From assembly GCA_001600635.1 (NCBI GenBank), contig BCKL01000002.1, positions 50,458 to 114,457 of the forward strand: a stretch of DNA of 64,000 bases, written 5' to 3'. This stretch comes from Leucosporidium creatinivorum. Taxonomy: Eukaryota; Basidiomycota; Microbotryomycetes; Leucosporidiales; Leucosporidiaceae. Position numbers and translations under genes: made by a program. Of the stretch, positions 9,553 to 21,400 are shown one piece after another (the first letter of the stretch is position 1; the number at the start of each line of letters is the position of its first letter). The notes under the pieces were generated by a model. The model saw nothing but the letters and a program-made list of their open reading frames with translations, searched no databases and was not told the origin of the DNA.

Positions 9553-11528
9553 ATGCTCACCACCTCGACCCTCCCTCTGGCGCTCCTGGCCACCACTCTG
9601 TCCACCGTCACGGCCCACTCGTTCAACTCGCCTCACGGACACCAAGCCATCCGCCGCGCCCCTTCGCACCACTGGAATCGCTCCAACCTGCCCGGCTCCT
9701 CGCGGCCTCGTATGGCCCGCCGCGGTTCCTCCGACGAGCCTTCCACTCTCTCCGAGGGTTCCTTGTCGGCCGCTGAGGGATGCACCCAATGGTACCATGT
9801 CAACGCCGGCGATTCGTGCTATTCGGCCATCGCTACCGTCAATGGAGGACTGCCCCTCGAGAGCTTTTATGCCATGAACCCTCAGATCAATGAGGATTGC
9901 TTCAACTTGTGGGCGGGGTTCGATTACTGCGTTGCTAGGAGTGAGTTTCGATACCCTTCACCGTGGTGGGATGCTATCGCCGAGATTCTCGCTCGCCGGG
10001 AGACGATTTTCTCGGTCGCCGCCCGGTTCGTCCGTCGAACATGCTCGCTGACCCATCGTTCGTGTTCGTCCATACAGCTACCACCTCGTCCTCGTCCTCC
10101 TCGACCACCGCCAAGGCCGTCGCCAACAACGCCGTTGTCCACGCCGTCAAGACGACGACCACCTCGCAAGCTCCCGCACCGACTACCACCGCCGCTCCTA
10201 CATCTTCGGCCGTCGATGATGAGGAGGACTGCGATGCTGAGGATGAGGAGTGGGCTTCGAGCACCTCGGCCGCTCCCGTCCGCGCCAACGTCGCGCAGAC
10301 TACCACCGCTGCGCCTGCTACTTCGACCGACGATTCCGCTGCCAAGGCTGGTGAGCTACAGAGGTCTTACTCTTCGCACCTCTCGGACTCGAGCTGACCC
10401 TCTGCACCTTAACAGCCGCCTCCAAGGCTTCGGCCGACGCCGCTTGGGCTTCCTCCTCCAAGGCCTCCGCCGACGCCGCCTGGGCCTCCTCCTCCAAGGC
10501 TTCGGCCGATGCTGCATGGGCTTCTTCCTCCAAGGCCGCCGCTGCCGCTGCTCAGACTACCTCGTCCGCCCCCGCCGAGACTACCAAGGTCGCCGATGTC
10601 GGAGGAAACGCCAATGCCAAGCTCGCTGCTATGGGAATCTCGACCTTCTTGGGAGAGCAGACTAACGGTATCGCTTCGTGAGTTGTTGGACAGCTCGTGT
10701 GGTGTGGAGATCGTAGAGCGAACGCTGACTTCGCTCTCGACCCTTCCCCTTCTCGCCGCCGTTCCCTTTTGCCCTCGCCCTCGCCCTCGCCCTCTCTTTG
10801 CTCCCTTTCCACGACATTAGCTGGTTCCACACCAACTCTGCTACCGACTCGACCAACGGTAACTCCTGGTGGTGAGTGTCTTCTTCAAGCGATTGGCCGC
10901 TGAGCGCCGGTTTCCGGCGCCCTTCGGTGCTCTCCTCTCCCTCAAATCTCCCCACTGACTCGCTCCACTCTGTACAAAATCAGTTTCCGACCCTACGACG
11001 ACTCTTTGGTCGGATTCGCGCCCTCGCTCAAAACCATGACTGCCAGTTTCGGAGGAGGTGAGCAATCCCGACTTCGGCGCCAATTCGACGGCCCAAACTG
11101 ACTCGGCTTCGTTCTCGCTCGCTCTAGACGCCATCGCCGCTGCCAAGGCCTTCTGCGGTCTCTACGCCGATGTCACCACCCCCGACGGCAAGACCGTTAA
11201 GATGATGATCCTCGACGCCTTTGACGATTCGTGGGTCCTTACGCCCAGCTCGATCGACGTTACTTACGGCTCGGTGAGTCGCTACGCCGTCTTCTCTATC
11301 TCGTTACATGACGCTGACTCGTCGATAACTACAGTTCCACCTCCTCTACGGATCGACCACCGACAACAAGAACGACGTCGTCCAGGGCGTCTCGTGGAAG
11401 CTCACTGGCGAGAGGAACCCCGAGTGAGTATCCCTCGTCTCCTCTTCCTCTTCCCTCCGCGCAGTCGCTCACCTCCTTCTTCCTCCTCTTCTCGCAGCTA
11501 CGTCTTCAACAACGGCAACCCCGTCTAA
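9553..11528 (+). CDS. secreted LysM protein with C-terminal double-psi beta-barrel domain
   Basis: Eight exons give 437 residues. A signal peptide (LPLALLATTLSTVTA) is followed by basic pairs suitable for Kex2. Residues ~76-128 form one LysM domain (WYHVNAGDSCYSAIA, then MNPQINEDCFNLWAG.DYCV), which binds chitin-type glycans. A Thr/Ser-rich linker and a 12-residue repeat containing ASADAAWASSSK come next. The last ~160 residues form a barwin/RlpA-like double-psi beta-barrel (IASWFHTNSATDSTNG, CGLYADVTTPDGK, DAFDDSWVLTPSSID, WKLTGER). The DPBB half is shared with the gene at 14560-16036 and with a relic at 12528-12687. Most likely it is a wall-associated or effector-type glycan-binding protein. 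It could also be a structural wall protein; no hydrolase catalytic pair is recognised. Confidence 0.8.
10425..10541 (+). repeat. in-frame 36-nt tandem repeat in the LysM gene
   Basis: About three copies of a 36-nt unit encode ASADAAW(A)SSSK. They lie between the Ser/Thr linker and the DPBB domain. Copies differ mostly at third codon positions, so the protein repeat is being kept. Confidence 0.7.
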
Positions 11529-12527
11529 GAAGCTTCTTCTCAGCGCTCCTTCTATCGGCCTCCGTACCATCGTCTCTCGTCGTTTCCCCTCCCCCATCAT
11601 CGTAGCATAGCACCCCCCTCTCGTCGTTCTTCGCAAACCCCTCCCCAATCCTCGAGCTCGACGTGTCGAGCGAATCTCGGCCTCGACGGCACCTTCTTCT
11701 TCTTAGTTCTACTGGCCGCCTCATTGATTGAGCGCCCCTTTTCTTCTTTCTTGTATTGAAACGACTCACGCTGGTTTTTACTCGGGACTTCGTTAATGGC
11801 CGCGGCGACGGCGGCGATGGAGAGATTTTCAGCGAGCGAAGAAAGAGCTCGTCGAGCGGCGAAGAGGGTTCGAATGAGCGTCGAGATGCTGCACTGCAGC
11901 ACGGCGAGCTCGGGAGCGATTAGTGCTGCACAGCTGAGCGTCGTCTGCTTTTTCAGTCAGCAGCTTCTCGTCTTCAGATCTCACTGCAGGACGACGGGCT
12001 GTCCTCCGGCTTCACCGACTCGGCCGAGCGACTGCCACTCCTCCGCTCCTCGCCTGTCCACTGCGCGGCCGCTGATTCTTGACATGCCGGCTAGCAACCT
12101 TTCCTCCCTCCCAGCACGACCGATCGAAAGCCTACAGAATCGGAGAGAGACGACAAGCCTTCGGCGCCGGCTTCGAAGGAGAGTTTTACGGGGGACGCTG
12201 GGTAGACGACGGGCGGAATCGAGGCGCTTTCTCATTGTTTGCACGTCTTTGGAGCTCCGAGTCGCCGACAGCTCCGCTCTGGTGGGCTCCTGCGAGCAAG
12301 AAGTCGTCCGCCGCTGCTCGGCGCTCGGAACTTGAGCTCGAGAGGCTCAGTGAGCCCAGCTCTGCGATACAGCACTCGGTCCATCTGATCAGCAAGAACT
12401 TCATCTACCCTCATCAGCTGTTCAGGGCGTTGCTGGAGGTCAAGCACCCGCGAAAAACCACGACTTCGGCGATGGCTTGCACTCCGACTCCCAGCTTCTA
12501 TCCACCCCAAACCTTCCCCCCACCTCC
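11529..12527. other. 1 kb stretch, no supported gene
   Basis: Only frames without start context, splice sites or recognisable domains occur here. The left end is probably the 3' UTR of the LysM gene. The right end leads into the DPBB relic. Confidence 0.5.
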
Positions 12528-12687
12528 TCCACTCTGTACACAATTAGCTATCGACCTTACGACGTCGGCCTGGTCGGAGTCACGCCCTCGCTTGAGACCA
12601 TGACGGCCAGTTTCGGCGTAGGTGAGCATTCCAGACTTCGGCGCCGAGTCGAGTTGAAGGCTTAAACTGAGTCGGCTTCGCTGTAGT
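12528..12687 (+). pseudogene. relic of a DPBB-domain exon with flanking intron pieces
   Basis: 12528-12687 matches 10963-11127 of the LysM gene: the intron end CCACTCTGTACA.AAT.AG, an exon (12548-12621) reading YRPYDVGLVGVTPSLETMTA, and the following intron start and TGACTCGGCTTCG-like part. Because both introns are copied, this arose by DNA duplication, not through mRNA. No other exons of the gene can be seen around it, so it is a fragment. Confidence 0.75.
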
Positions 12688-12973
12688 TGAGCTTGCTGCT
12701 GCGGTTGTACATTCCTGTGTAGTGTTGAGTCTCCCGTGGGATACCTTACCTTGGAAGCCTACAGATTCGGCGAAGATGGCCTGAGATGAGTTCGGCGCCG
12801 AGGGGCTTGTTGCTACACCTCACTCGCAATGCAGCTCTCCAACGAACGATACTTCTCGTACTCTTTTATTAGAGTCCTACAGCCTAGGAGCCCGACTCCA
12901 CACCGCGCCTAAAGAAGCTGCCTCTTCGCGCATCATCTCTTTCTCCCTCCTCCCGCATCTCTCGCCGAAAGCC

Positions 12974-13471
12974 ATGTCCAGCGTAACGTCCTACACCAAC
13001 TTCCCCTCGGTTTCGCAAAGCGCCCCTAGCCTTACCAGAATCATCCCCACTACGACCGCTTCGCTCGACTCGAGCTACGCCCCTCCCGTCGCTTCGGCCA
13101 CTCGCTTTCTCATCACCCCAGAGGCCACCAACAGCGATGGCAATGGAGTCGATATGAAGCTTGCTCTAGGACTCGGGCTGGGATTGGGACTCAGTGCGCT
13201 GCTGGCTATCCTGGTGAGCCCTTCCCCACTCCGACCAGCCCTCTCTCTCGCAGAGCGGGGGCTCCACCGCCGATTGAGCTGCACGATAGCAGCGGCGGGC
13301 TAACAAGCTCTTTGCGCATTACAGGGAGCGTTCTTCGTCCTCCGCCAGCGCAGGGCAGAGCGAGCGTCCTTCGAGCAAAGGACGGCCCAACTGCGTCATC
13401 GCAAGGCTGTCGTCGGCGATGAGGGAGCGAGGGAGGAGGGACCGCAGATGGCGCAGAAGAGTGTAGTCTAG
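12974..13471 (+). CDS. small single-pass membrane protein, Ser/Thr-rich ectodomain
   Basis: Two exons (12974-13213 and 13325-13471) give 128 residues. The first ~55 residues are rich in Ser, Thr and Pro (PSVSQSAPSLTRIIPTTT). Residues ~62-85 form a glycine-patterned transmembrane helix (LALGLGLGLGLSALLAIL, then GAFFVL). A short basic tail (RQRRAER) follows, giving a predicted outside-in topology without a cleaved signal. Right after the stop there is a second strong donor and an intron to about 13542. Downstream, the phase-0 frame reads QPESVELPAYN, typical of membrane-protein tails, so the annotated stop may be bypassed by an alternative splice using GTAGTC at ~13463. No domain of known function is visible. 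It could be a sensor-like or wall-linked protein. Confidence 0.5.
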
Positions 13472-14559
13472 TGGTGAGTAGGGTTTGGGCTTGCTCCCTG
13501 CTCTGTGAGAACTCCTGAGCTGACTCGGCGTTCGTCTCACAGGTCCAACCCGAGTCGGTCGAACTCCCTGCTTACAACACTACATTGGCCGCCACATCGA
13601 CCCTCGACGAGCTTATAACACCCTGCACTTACCCCTACCCACCCATCGCTGTCCCATGCCCACTTACACTCGACTTCGGCTCTCGAGCTCCCCTCCGCCT
13701 TACTTTCCCTTTCGCCCTTTCCTCGCTCGGCCGTGTCGTACATGTTGCCCTCTTTCGTTCTGTAATCTAGCTCGACTCACTGCCGACACCGATGACCCCG
13801 CCTCGTCCGTCAAGAGCTTCTCATCTGCGCCGAGCTGCCGCCGAACGCCGCCGAAGGTCAATTTCGGTGAGCGATGGGGGAGGACGGAGGTAGAGAGCTA
13901 GGTAGAGCTGGGATGGGACAAGCTCTGACAGCATTGGCCGAGGTGTAGAGCTTAATCCAGCCGCCTCCGTGTCGTTACAGCCCAGTCAGTGGCGTCTGCG
14001 CCGAGAGCGAAGGGTCCGAAGTCGCCGGTCAATTGGCCACGCTGCTCCAACTCCAGGCAGCGAGCAAACCCGACGACATCTCGACTCGTATTGTAAGCTG
14101 CACCCGGCGTCACCTTCACCGTCGACAGCCGAGGAAGAGGTGAAGAAGCAGCTTCCAAATGGCTCCGGCCCTGCTTGTTCGTATGCAGCTCGATTGTAGT
14201 GACGTTGCTATTCAGCAGTAAGCTCACGTTTCTATTGTTCAATTACAGGCCGGCTTCCAGAACGATTTGAAAGCTAGGAACTCGACGATTCGGGAAAGGC
14301 GTCGTTCCTCTCGCCGAGATTGCTTCGCTTCCTCCCTTCTTCGACTCCCTCGCTCATCGGGGTCTGCTTGGACGACGTCTTCTTGACTCTTGTGCTCGTT
14401 TCTCTCTCTCTCTCCTTCCCACCACTTCCAGCTCAGCGCCTGTCGCCAGCCTTTCCTTTCTCTTCTCGCGGCGCAGGATCGCACTTTACTCGCGCCGGTC
14501 GCCTTTTCACACCCACCCGCTTCGCCTACCGACAAGCTCTTCCCTTTCGCTTCGCCACT
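13472..14559. other. about 1.1 kb without a supported gene
   Basis: The stretch holds the likely 3'-UTR intron and possible alternative tail of the preceding gene (to ~13770). From about 14380 it holds the CT-rich promoter of the next secreted protein. No domain or consistent frame is seen between. Confidence 0.45.
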
Positions 14560-16036
14560 ATGTATCTCGCTACCTCCACCAGTCTTATCGCGGTCCTCTT
14601 CGCCCTTCCAGCAGCTCTCGCAGCGCCGACTGGCCCAGTCGCTACAGGACTCGCTCGCATCGTGAAGCTCTCTGCCGACTCGAACGTCTTCCCTGGTGCG
14701 TACTGCTCTACCACTGACGACTCGCCCTCGCTCTGTCTGCCCTCGGAGCCCACTGGTGCCGTCGCCGAGGCTGACCTCCCCCTCTTTCTCCTCGACAGGC
14801 TCGCTCGAGAAGCGCGCCATCACTTGCACCACCACAGCCGCATGCAACGGTCTCAGTGGCGTTCCTTCTGCAGCTCATCCGTACTGCAATCCCAGTACCA
14901 AGACCTGCACCTGGCGTAAGTTCGGCGTTTTGCTTTCTCTCGTTTTCCGAGCACTCGCTCGAGCTATGAGCTTCAGGCAGAGCTGAGCTGACTTACGCTA
15001 CATCTTGAATACTTAGTGTGCAACACTGGCTACACCAAAAGCGCTGGCAAGTGCGTGAAGAACCTCAACACACCCAGACCTGGGCCAGCTTCGGCGACGG
15101 TTCTTCCCACCACGACCGTCAAAACGACGACGACCACAGCCAGTACCACACCTCGCGTATGCTACTGCTCGTGCTCAAGTCGTCTGAGCCAGATCTGACC
15201 CTCCCTCGCCTTCACAGCCAACTGCCACCGACTGGCTCGTCAACGCCGAGATCGCCAAGAACAACATTACGGGCTTCAAGGCGCCCACTCTCGGCGTCAA
15301 CACCAATGCAATCGCTTCCTGGTTCCACACCAACTCCACGGCGGATAGCACTAACGGTACGTGGGCCTCAGAAAGCGGAAAAGAAGCTCGGCTGATCCTT
15401 CTTCTCTTCTCCTACATCATTCTATCACCTCATCTTGCACGCCCACAGGCAACAGCTGGTGTCTCTACCCCTACGACGACACCGTCCCGGGCGTGGCCAT
15501 CTCCCTGGCGCAGATGCGAGCGAACTTCGGCGGGAACGATGATCTCGCTCGCGAGGCCTACTGCGGCTTGGAGGCTGTTGTTACTACGCCGGCGGGACAG
15601 CATGTCTTGTATGTGACGGATGCGTTTGATGATCTCTGGGTTCGGTACGTTCTTTCAGCTGGAAGTCGAGGAACACCGAACGTCGAGCTGACCTTTACCT
15701 CCCTCTGCTCTTCCCCCTTATCACCTCTCGCGCTGTGCTCTCCCTGCCCATCTCTCAATGTACTTGTAACTTCGCCGCAGCACCCCCACTTCAATCGACG
15801 TCGTCTACGGCAGCGTGAGTCGACTTCTCTCGGCGATGCGCCTGGCGCGCTGTCTAGCATCTTGAGACGTGAAGCTGTCTTTCGACACGAAGCTGAGTCT
15901 CCCTCTTCAACAGTTTGCCAAGCTCTTCGGCCGAGTGACAAACGACAAGAATGATGTAGTCGTTGGAGCGAGTTGGAAGTTCACCGGACGCCGAAACTAC
16001 AAGTACCGGGCTCGCGGACGTGGTGCGACCAAGTAG
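14560..16036 (+). CDS. secreted Cys-rich protein with C-terminal double-psi beta-barrel domain
   Basis: Seven exons give 294 residues. Residues 1-21 are a signal peptide (LIAVLFALPAALA). A Kex2 site (SLEKR) precedes a small six-cysteine module (C-x5-C-x13-C-x6-C-x3-C-x10-C, from ITCTTTAAC to SAGKC), then a Thr-rich linker. From ~residue 140 the protein is a DPBB domain clearly homologous to the LysM gene 3 kb upstream: IASWFHTNSTADSTNGNSWC, YPYDD, AYCGLEAVVTTP, DAFDDLWVRTPTSIDVVYGS and NDKNDVV. Splice positions within the DPBB part also correspond, which shows gene duplication with replacement of the N-terminal module. The tail ends in a basic KYRARGRG stretch. It is secreted and possibly wall-binding; no enzyme activity is evident. 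Confidence 0.78.
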
Positions 16037-16570
16037 AGTGTATAGAGTGTAGCGTTACCTGAAGCTGGTTGCTGGATATATCAAGCTCAAGGTTGGGCGA
16101 GCCGTCTGAGCGACGACTTCTGATGCTCGGCGATGGCTCGGACTCGGAAGGTTGGCGGGATTTTGATCTGGGCAGGAGCTACACCCGAGGCTCGGGAAGT
16201 ACTACCGCACCATACTCTGAATGCTTCGCAGTCCTGAAGACTCGCCTTACGTCCACCGAAGCTCCCTTCGGCTCGAGTTTCGGCGATGAAGGAGGTCAGC
16301 CAGTCGAGACTCGAGCTGCTGAGGCCCCACCGAGACTGTCGAAGCACTTCTCGAGGCTTCTATATCCGACTCATATCCTCTTGGAAATACTGAAGCTTCC
16401 CAGTCGACTCTATAGCCACGCTCGGCGCAGTGACTCCTTCGCCGTCCTCCTTGCGCTTGGCCGAAAGCTCCGAATCGGCTCTACAAAAGCTCGGGTCGAC
16501 TCTGTCTTTCGCTTCTCTCTCTTCCGTATTCATCCACTTCGTTTCCCTTTCATTCCCCTTCCCCATCACC
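16037..16570. other. 534-base intergenic region
   Basis: No supported gene is seen. The right half, with TCTCTCTTCC and CCTTTCATTCCCC runs, is the likely promoter of the nucleotidyltransferase-like gene. Confidence 0.5.
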
Positions 16571-18202
16571 ATGCCTCCTCGCGTTCACACCACCGCTGCA
16601 CTCCCCGCCCATCACGCTACCGCCGACGAGGCCGACGACTGGACTCTCTCCAATGCAATCACTGCTGCTGTCGCTCTTGACCAAGCTCTCAAAGCTCAGA
16701 ACATTCCTTACGCCATTGTTGGAGGAGTCGCCATCGCAGCCCTGCTCGGGATCGCTCTCGACGTCGAAAAGCATCACACGGTCTTCCACGGCACTCGACT
16801 GCCAGTCGGTGGAGCCCCGATCAACTTCAATCTTTACAACATCGCACGAGTGACCAAAGTAAGCTACACGCGGGCCTCTTCACAATTACAGCGCCGCTGA
16901 CTGTTTCTCGGCGATGAGCAGGACCTCGACTTTGATTGGCATCTGGCGACCAACGCGGATCAGATGCGGATCTGGCAGAATGTACAGAACATGGGTCTGC
17001 TTCCCTCGCCAGTACGCCACCAGCGAATCCCAGGCCACATCGGACAGACGGTGAGTTCGAATTGCTTGTACTTGAGGGGGGGAAGGTTCCCGGCGAGCAA
17101 CTCCCTGACAGCTTCTCCTCACCCAGATCCCGCATGCACAAGGTCGTTTTCATGCTGCTGCTCCTTCTCCATCCGATGTGAAAGTTCACTGGGTCCCGCA
17201 GCAGGGTCAAGGGTGAGCGCCGAGCCCAGCGCCGAGATGAGCTGTGGTCGCTTCTGCTGCTCCCAGACACTGAACTTGACTGTCATCAGGCATAGCATCT
17301 CGTGTGATGCACACCCAAGTACGCGACTGGCCACCCTCCTCAATTTCCAGCACGTCCAGTCGCTCTACGCCCTGAGCAACAACCTCATCCGCCGACAAGT
17401 CCCCGTCGCCGATGTTCACCACAACGTGCTGGGTCACATTGACGTCTGGCGTAAGTAGATGTCATGGAGTACTTACCTCAGGTGCTGAACGCTGGGGGGA
17501 AGCGGGTGTATCGAGTCAGACAAGCTAACTCGGCGCTCGCTTTCGGCGTTTCACAGAACCCTGGGTCCTCTTCCTCCTCAAGCTCGTTTCCTGGGGTCAG
17601 CGCGGGGCTGATGCATCGAAAGATCTCTTCGATTGCTTCCTGCTCCTCGAAGCTGCCGCACAGGACCCGACTCTCGAGCTCTCGGTCCAAGCCATTCGCG
17701 ACCAGTTCAGTCAGCACCTCAGCGCGGCGGGTCGGGCGGCGGTAGATGAGGCTCGGCGTAGAGTCGGCAACAGAGCCAACGAACCTCGTTTGATCCAAGC
17801 TATGAATCAGTGGGTGATGGCTCCCGGCCGTCTCTACGCTCGACGACAACTCGGTCGCCATGCAATCGACCCTCAGGTCGTTCGTCGAACTGGTATCGCG
17901 CGCTGGCAGGCGTTCTTCACAAAATTAGACCGGATTCTCGCGGTGAGTGATCCAGATACTGCCCTCTGCTTTCTGTGATTCCTCCGAAGCCGATCTCCGA
18001 GTGGGCGTTTGCTGTTGAGCCCTTCTGCCCCAGAGGCAGCGACCGAGCCTCTTGAAGAGATGCGAGAAATGCCACTGACCGGGGGGTCCCTCTACAGGCC
18101 GAGATTACCCCCGCCACCGCCCACAGTCTGGCCAAATCCCCCTTCCTTCCTCAGCCGAGGGGCGCGCACCGAGTCGTTGTAGGTCAAAGGTGGATTCTGT
18201 GA
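16571..18202 (+). CDS. nucleotidyltransferase-fold protein (fungal, function unknown)
   Basis: Six exons (16571-16858, 16922-17050, 17127-17212, 17290-17450, 17557-17942, 18098-18202) join in frame to 384 residues. Residues ~38-55 (NIPYAIVGGVAIAALLG) match the helix-turn of minimal nucleotidyltransferase folds, in which the GG turn precedes the metal-binding acidic residues. The second exon opens with DLDFDW, a candidate D-x-D pair. VKVHWV follows, then an all-helical C-terminal half. Families of this shape transfer nucleotides to proteins or RNA, or are inactive relatives. The position of the acidic pair after T-K fits the usual R-x-T-x-D-x-D layout. No signal peptide is present. It converges with the lipase gene across 222 bases. 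The fold call is moderate, and the reaction is unknown. Confidence 0.6.
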
Positions 18203-18424
18203 GGGACCGGTGTCTTTCATAGAGTATGGTAATGCAGCGTTCGCGTTCTGGGTTCTCGAAGAGCAGCTCAAAGCGAATCTGCGACTAGTGTCTCGCTCGG
18301 TCTCTCGCTTTCGCAGTGGCACTCGCCGAGCGCCAAAACGAGCGAAAATGGTAAAGTAGTGCACTGCGCCAATGCGAAAAGTATATACACTCCCTCCGAT
18401 TAGACCGAACGTCCCTCATGTCCA

Positions 18425-21400
18425 TCACTTCTTGCCCTTCTCCCCCGCCGAATCCTCATCATCCGACGGCACGGCGCTGCTGCTCGTGCTGATACCAAAG
18501 ATAGCCTCCTCCCTCCTCCTCCTCAGCAAATCCTTGGCATCAACAAAGTTGGCTGGTAGCGGCGCAGGTAGCGATCCAGCCGAGCCCGACCTGCCCGTCA
18601 TTTTCGCCGCCGAAGAGGGGTCGAGTAATGCCGCCGCCGAGGGCGTCAATCCTCCCTCCACCACCGCTACATCCTCATCGCTCGTCACTTCGACGTTCCC
18701 AGTAGTGCTGTTGACCCCCAGAGTAGCTACGCTATCGCCCAAGAAGCGTTTGGCGCTGGAGGGGCGACTGGGAACGGCGGAGGGGAGCTCATCGCGGAGA
18801 GCACGTTCGTGTGGAGAGATGATGTGGGCGGGAAAAGTGGCGGGAGAAGGTGTAGAGAGGAAGGGGAAGTCGGAAGGGGAGCCCTTGGTGGGGTTTGGGA
18901 CGGGGGGAGGCGAGAGGCGGTTATCGGGCGTGCGAGGGTTCGAGCGGGATTGGGTGGTGGTCGAGTTGGTGGACGCCTCGTCGGAAGAGGACATACTGGT
19001 AGGGCGACGAGGGAACTCGATGGAAGGAGGAGAGGTCGAGTCGGTGAGGTAGCTGCCTGAGGCGGGCGACTCACCCCGAGAGCAAGTGGCTGAGGGGCGT
19101 CGCTTCTTGGGCGTGAAGGAGAGGACGTTGTTGTCGTCGTCTCGGTCGCTTTCGGAGGTGAAGCCAGCCTTGGAAGGAGGAACTGGAGGCGCAGGAGTGG
19201 ACTTGGTGGAGCGAAGTGGAGGGGTGCCGAAGCGGCTGGGCAAGGCGGTAGCGGTGGGTGTCCCAGTCTTGCGTTGCGCCCTCTCCTCGTGCTTGTCGAA
19301 CGACTGAGCGATCCAGTCGGCCATCATGTCGATCGCGTGGACGGCCTCGGGGAGGAGAGCGATCATCTGCGAAGGGAGAAGCGGTAAGATTCGGCGGGGT
19401 TGAGGAGAAGCAAAGCCACAACTCACTTGAAGATAACCATGACTCCATCCACCGAGGATCTTGGTCTCAACCCAGTCCTCCTCGAACTCGTCGAGGATCG
19501 GATCGCGTCCAGCGGCAGGCCCCGACATGCGAAGGCCCTCGCCGAACTTGGTCTCGCGACCGAGGAGCTCGAGTTTGCGCGCCTCCTTCGCTTCGCGTAG
19601 CTTGCCAGCGAAGATGACGGTCTGTAGATTCGAGTCGGTGAGTAGGCGATCGCAAGTCAGGGAGAGCAGCTACTCACATCGTCGACGAAAGGATCGCGCT
19701 CGCCGCAGGAGAGGTAGACTGGAGGGAACTGAGCGAGCAGGGCCGCTGGGGTGAAGACGGGCGAGATATGGTAGTCCGAGTGCATGTCGGGGGCGTTGCG
19801 AGGGCCGATGTAGAGGAGAGCCATCGCGCGGCACTGCCAAAAATGAGAGGGTGAGCGGGAGTCGACGCGAGGTTGAAGCGACACGAAGGCTCACCATTGG
19901 CGGCGAGATGATTCGATCTGAGAAAGCAAGTCGTCAGCTCAGCTCTGACTTAGCGAGCTCCGCCACAAGCTCACCATTGAAGAATGCCGTTCGGCTCGTC
20001 ATGGCCAACCTCGTCTCCAGCGGTCCCTTCGACACACTTTCCAGCACCTTCTTGCCGACCTGATCCGCTTTCTCCTGCAACTCCGCCTGCTTGGCCACAT
20101 GCTCCTCATCCCAGAAGACGACCCTCTCGCTCACGCTCTTGTCCTCCTCCCTCCTCGGCTCGCGCTCCACACCTTCCTCCTCATCATCTCCATCCTCCTC
20201 CGTTCCATCGCCAAATCCCATACCCGTAGTAAACAGCCTCGCCGGCGAGTTCGACAGCTTGCTCGAGAACGACTTGCCCCAACTGGTCGTCCTCCTTCGG
20301 CGCAGTCTCGGTCGCTCAACGTCGTCGATGACGGAGAGAGGGGAGCGATGCTCGAGATGCTCCTTGCCACGGAGGAGGCCAGCGATGTTGGAGGAGGACT
20401 CTTGACGGAGGACGCGGAGGTCGGAGGAGGGCATCCAGGAGGTGAAGTGGAAGGAGAGGGCGGCGTATGCGAAGACGAGGGAGACGGGGGCGGGAAGACG
20501 AGGACGGGTCTCGAGGATCTTGATCATCATGGCTGCTGCGATGTTGGCTCCGCTGTAGGTGGTGAGAGGTCAGCTTCGAGGCAAGGAGTCGGTTCAGCGT
20601 GAAACGGGGACTAACGCCGAGTCGCCCGTGATCACGACGTTCAAAGTCTTGCCGCTCATGCCGATGCACTTGCCCTTGGTCTCGTGCAGAAGCTTGTAGG
20701 CGTCGTAGACCTCGTCGATGGCGAAGGGGTAGGGGTACTCGGGAGCCTGCAGAAGCGAAGAATGAAGGTCAGGCAAGGGAGATCATCTACGTTCGGAGTT
20801 GGGCGATCGACTCACCTTTCCGTAGTCGAATGCGATGACTGGCCGACCGGTGCGGATCGTCCAGCGCAAGGTCCGCTCCTCGTGATGCTCAGGTCCCATA
20901 CATATGAAGCCACCGCCGGGGAGGTCGAAGATGAGGTCCGTTTGCTGCGAAAGCTCGAGCTCGGTGCCGACAAAGTAGATCCAGGCGACTATCGGTTTAC
21001 TGTGGTATGGTAGCTTTAAAGAGATCAGCATTTTTGAAGGAGATGAGCGAGGGGAGTAAAATCGCACGTGTAAGACGAGCCGTTCGGCCGAGGGAGGAGG
21101 ATGCGACGCTTGATGCTGACTTCTGGGCGGTCCTTGCTGGTGAGGAAGCGGATGTAGGGGTTGCTCGTCTTCTCCCAAGTCGCCCGGAGCATCTCGACGG
21201 TGCACATCGCTCGATACTTGCGAAGCTGACGGAGCGGAAGCGCCAAAGCCGAGGAGGGTCAGCGCCGCGATGAGGCTCAGAGGGGCAGGGAGAACTCACC
21301 TTCTCATCAGCCTCGTGCGCGAAGAAGAGGTAGTAGCCCGAGAAGGCGAGCGAGGAGATGTCGCGAAGCCATTTCCACCGGATCGTCATGGCCGTCGCGA

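Noticed and set aside
18372-19060. Open plus-strand frames of 226 and 83 residues
   Set aside because: Antisense shadows of the Ser/Pro-rich lipase tail; composition mirrors the real gene.
19367-19426. Lipase segment read through as coding
   Set aside because: It begins GTGAG and ends CAG on the minus strand, is 60 nt long, and interrupts the conserved GGWSHGYLQ-MIALLPEA; the open frame is by chance.
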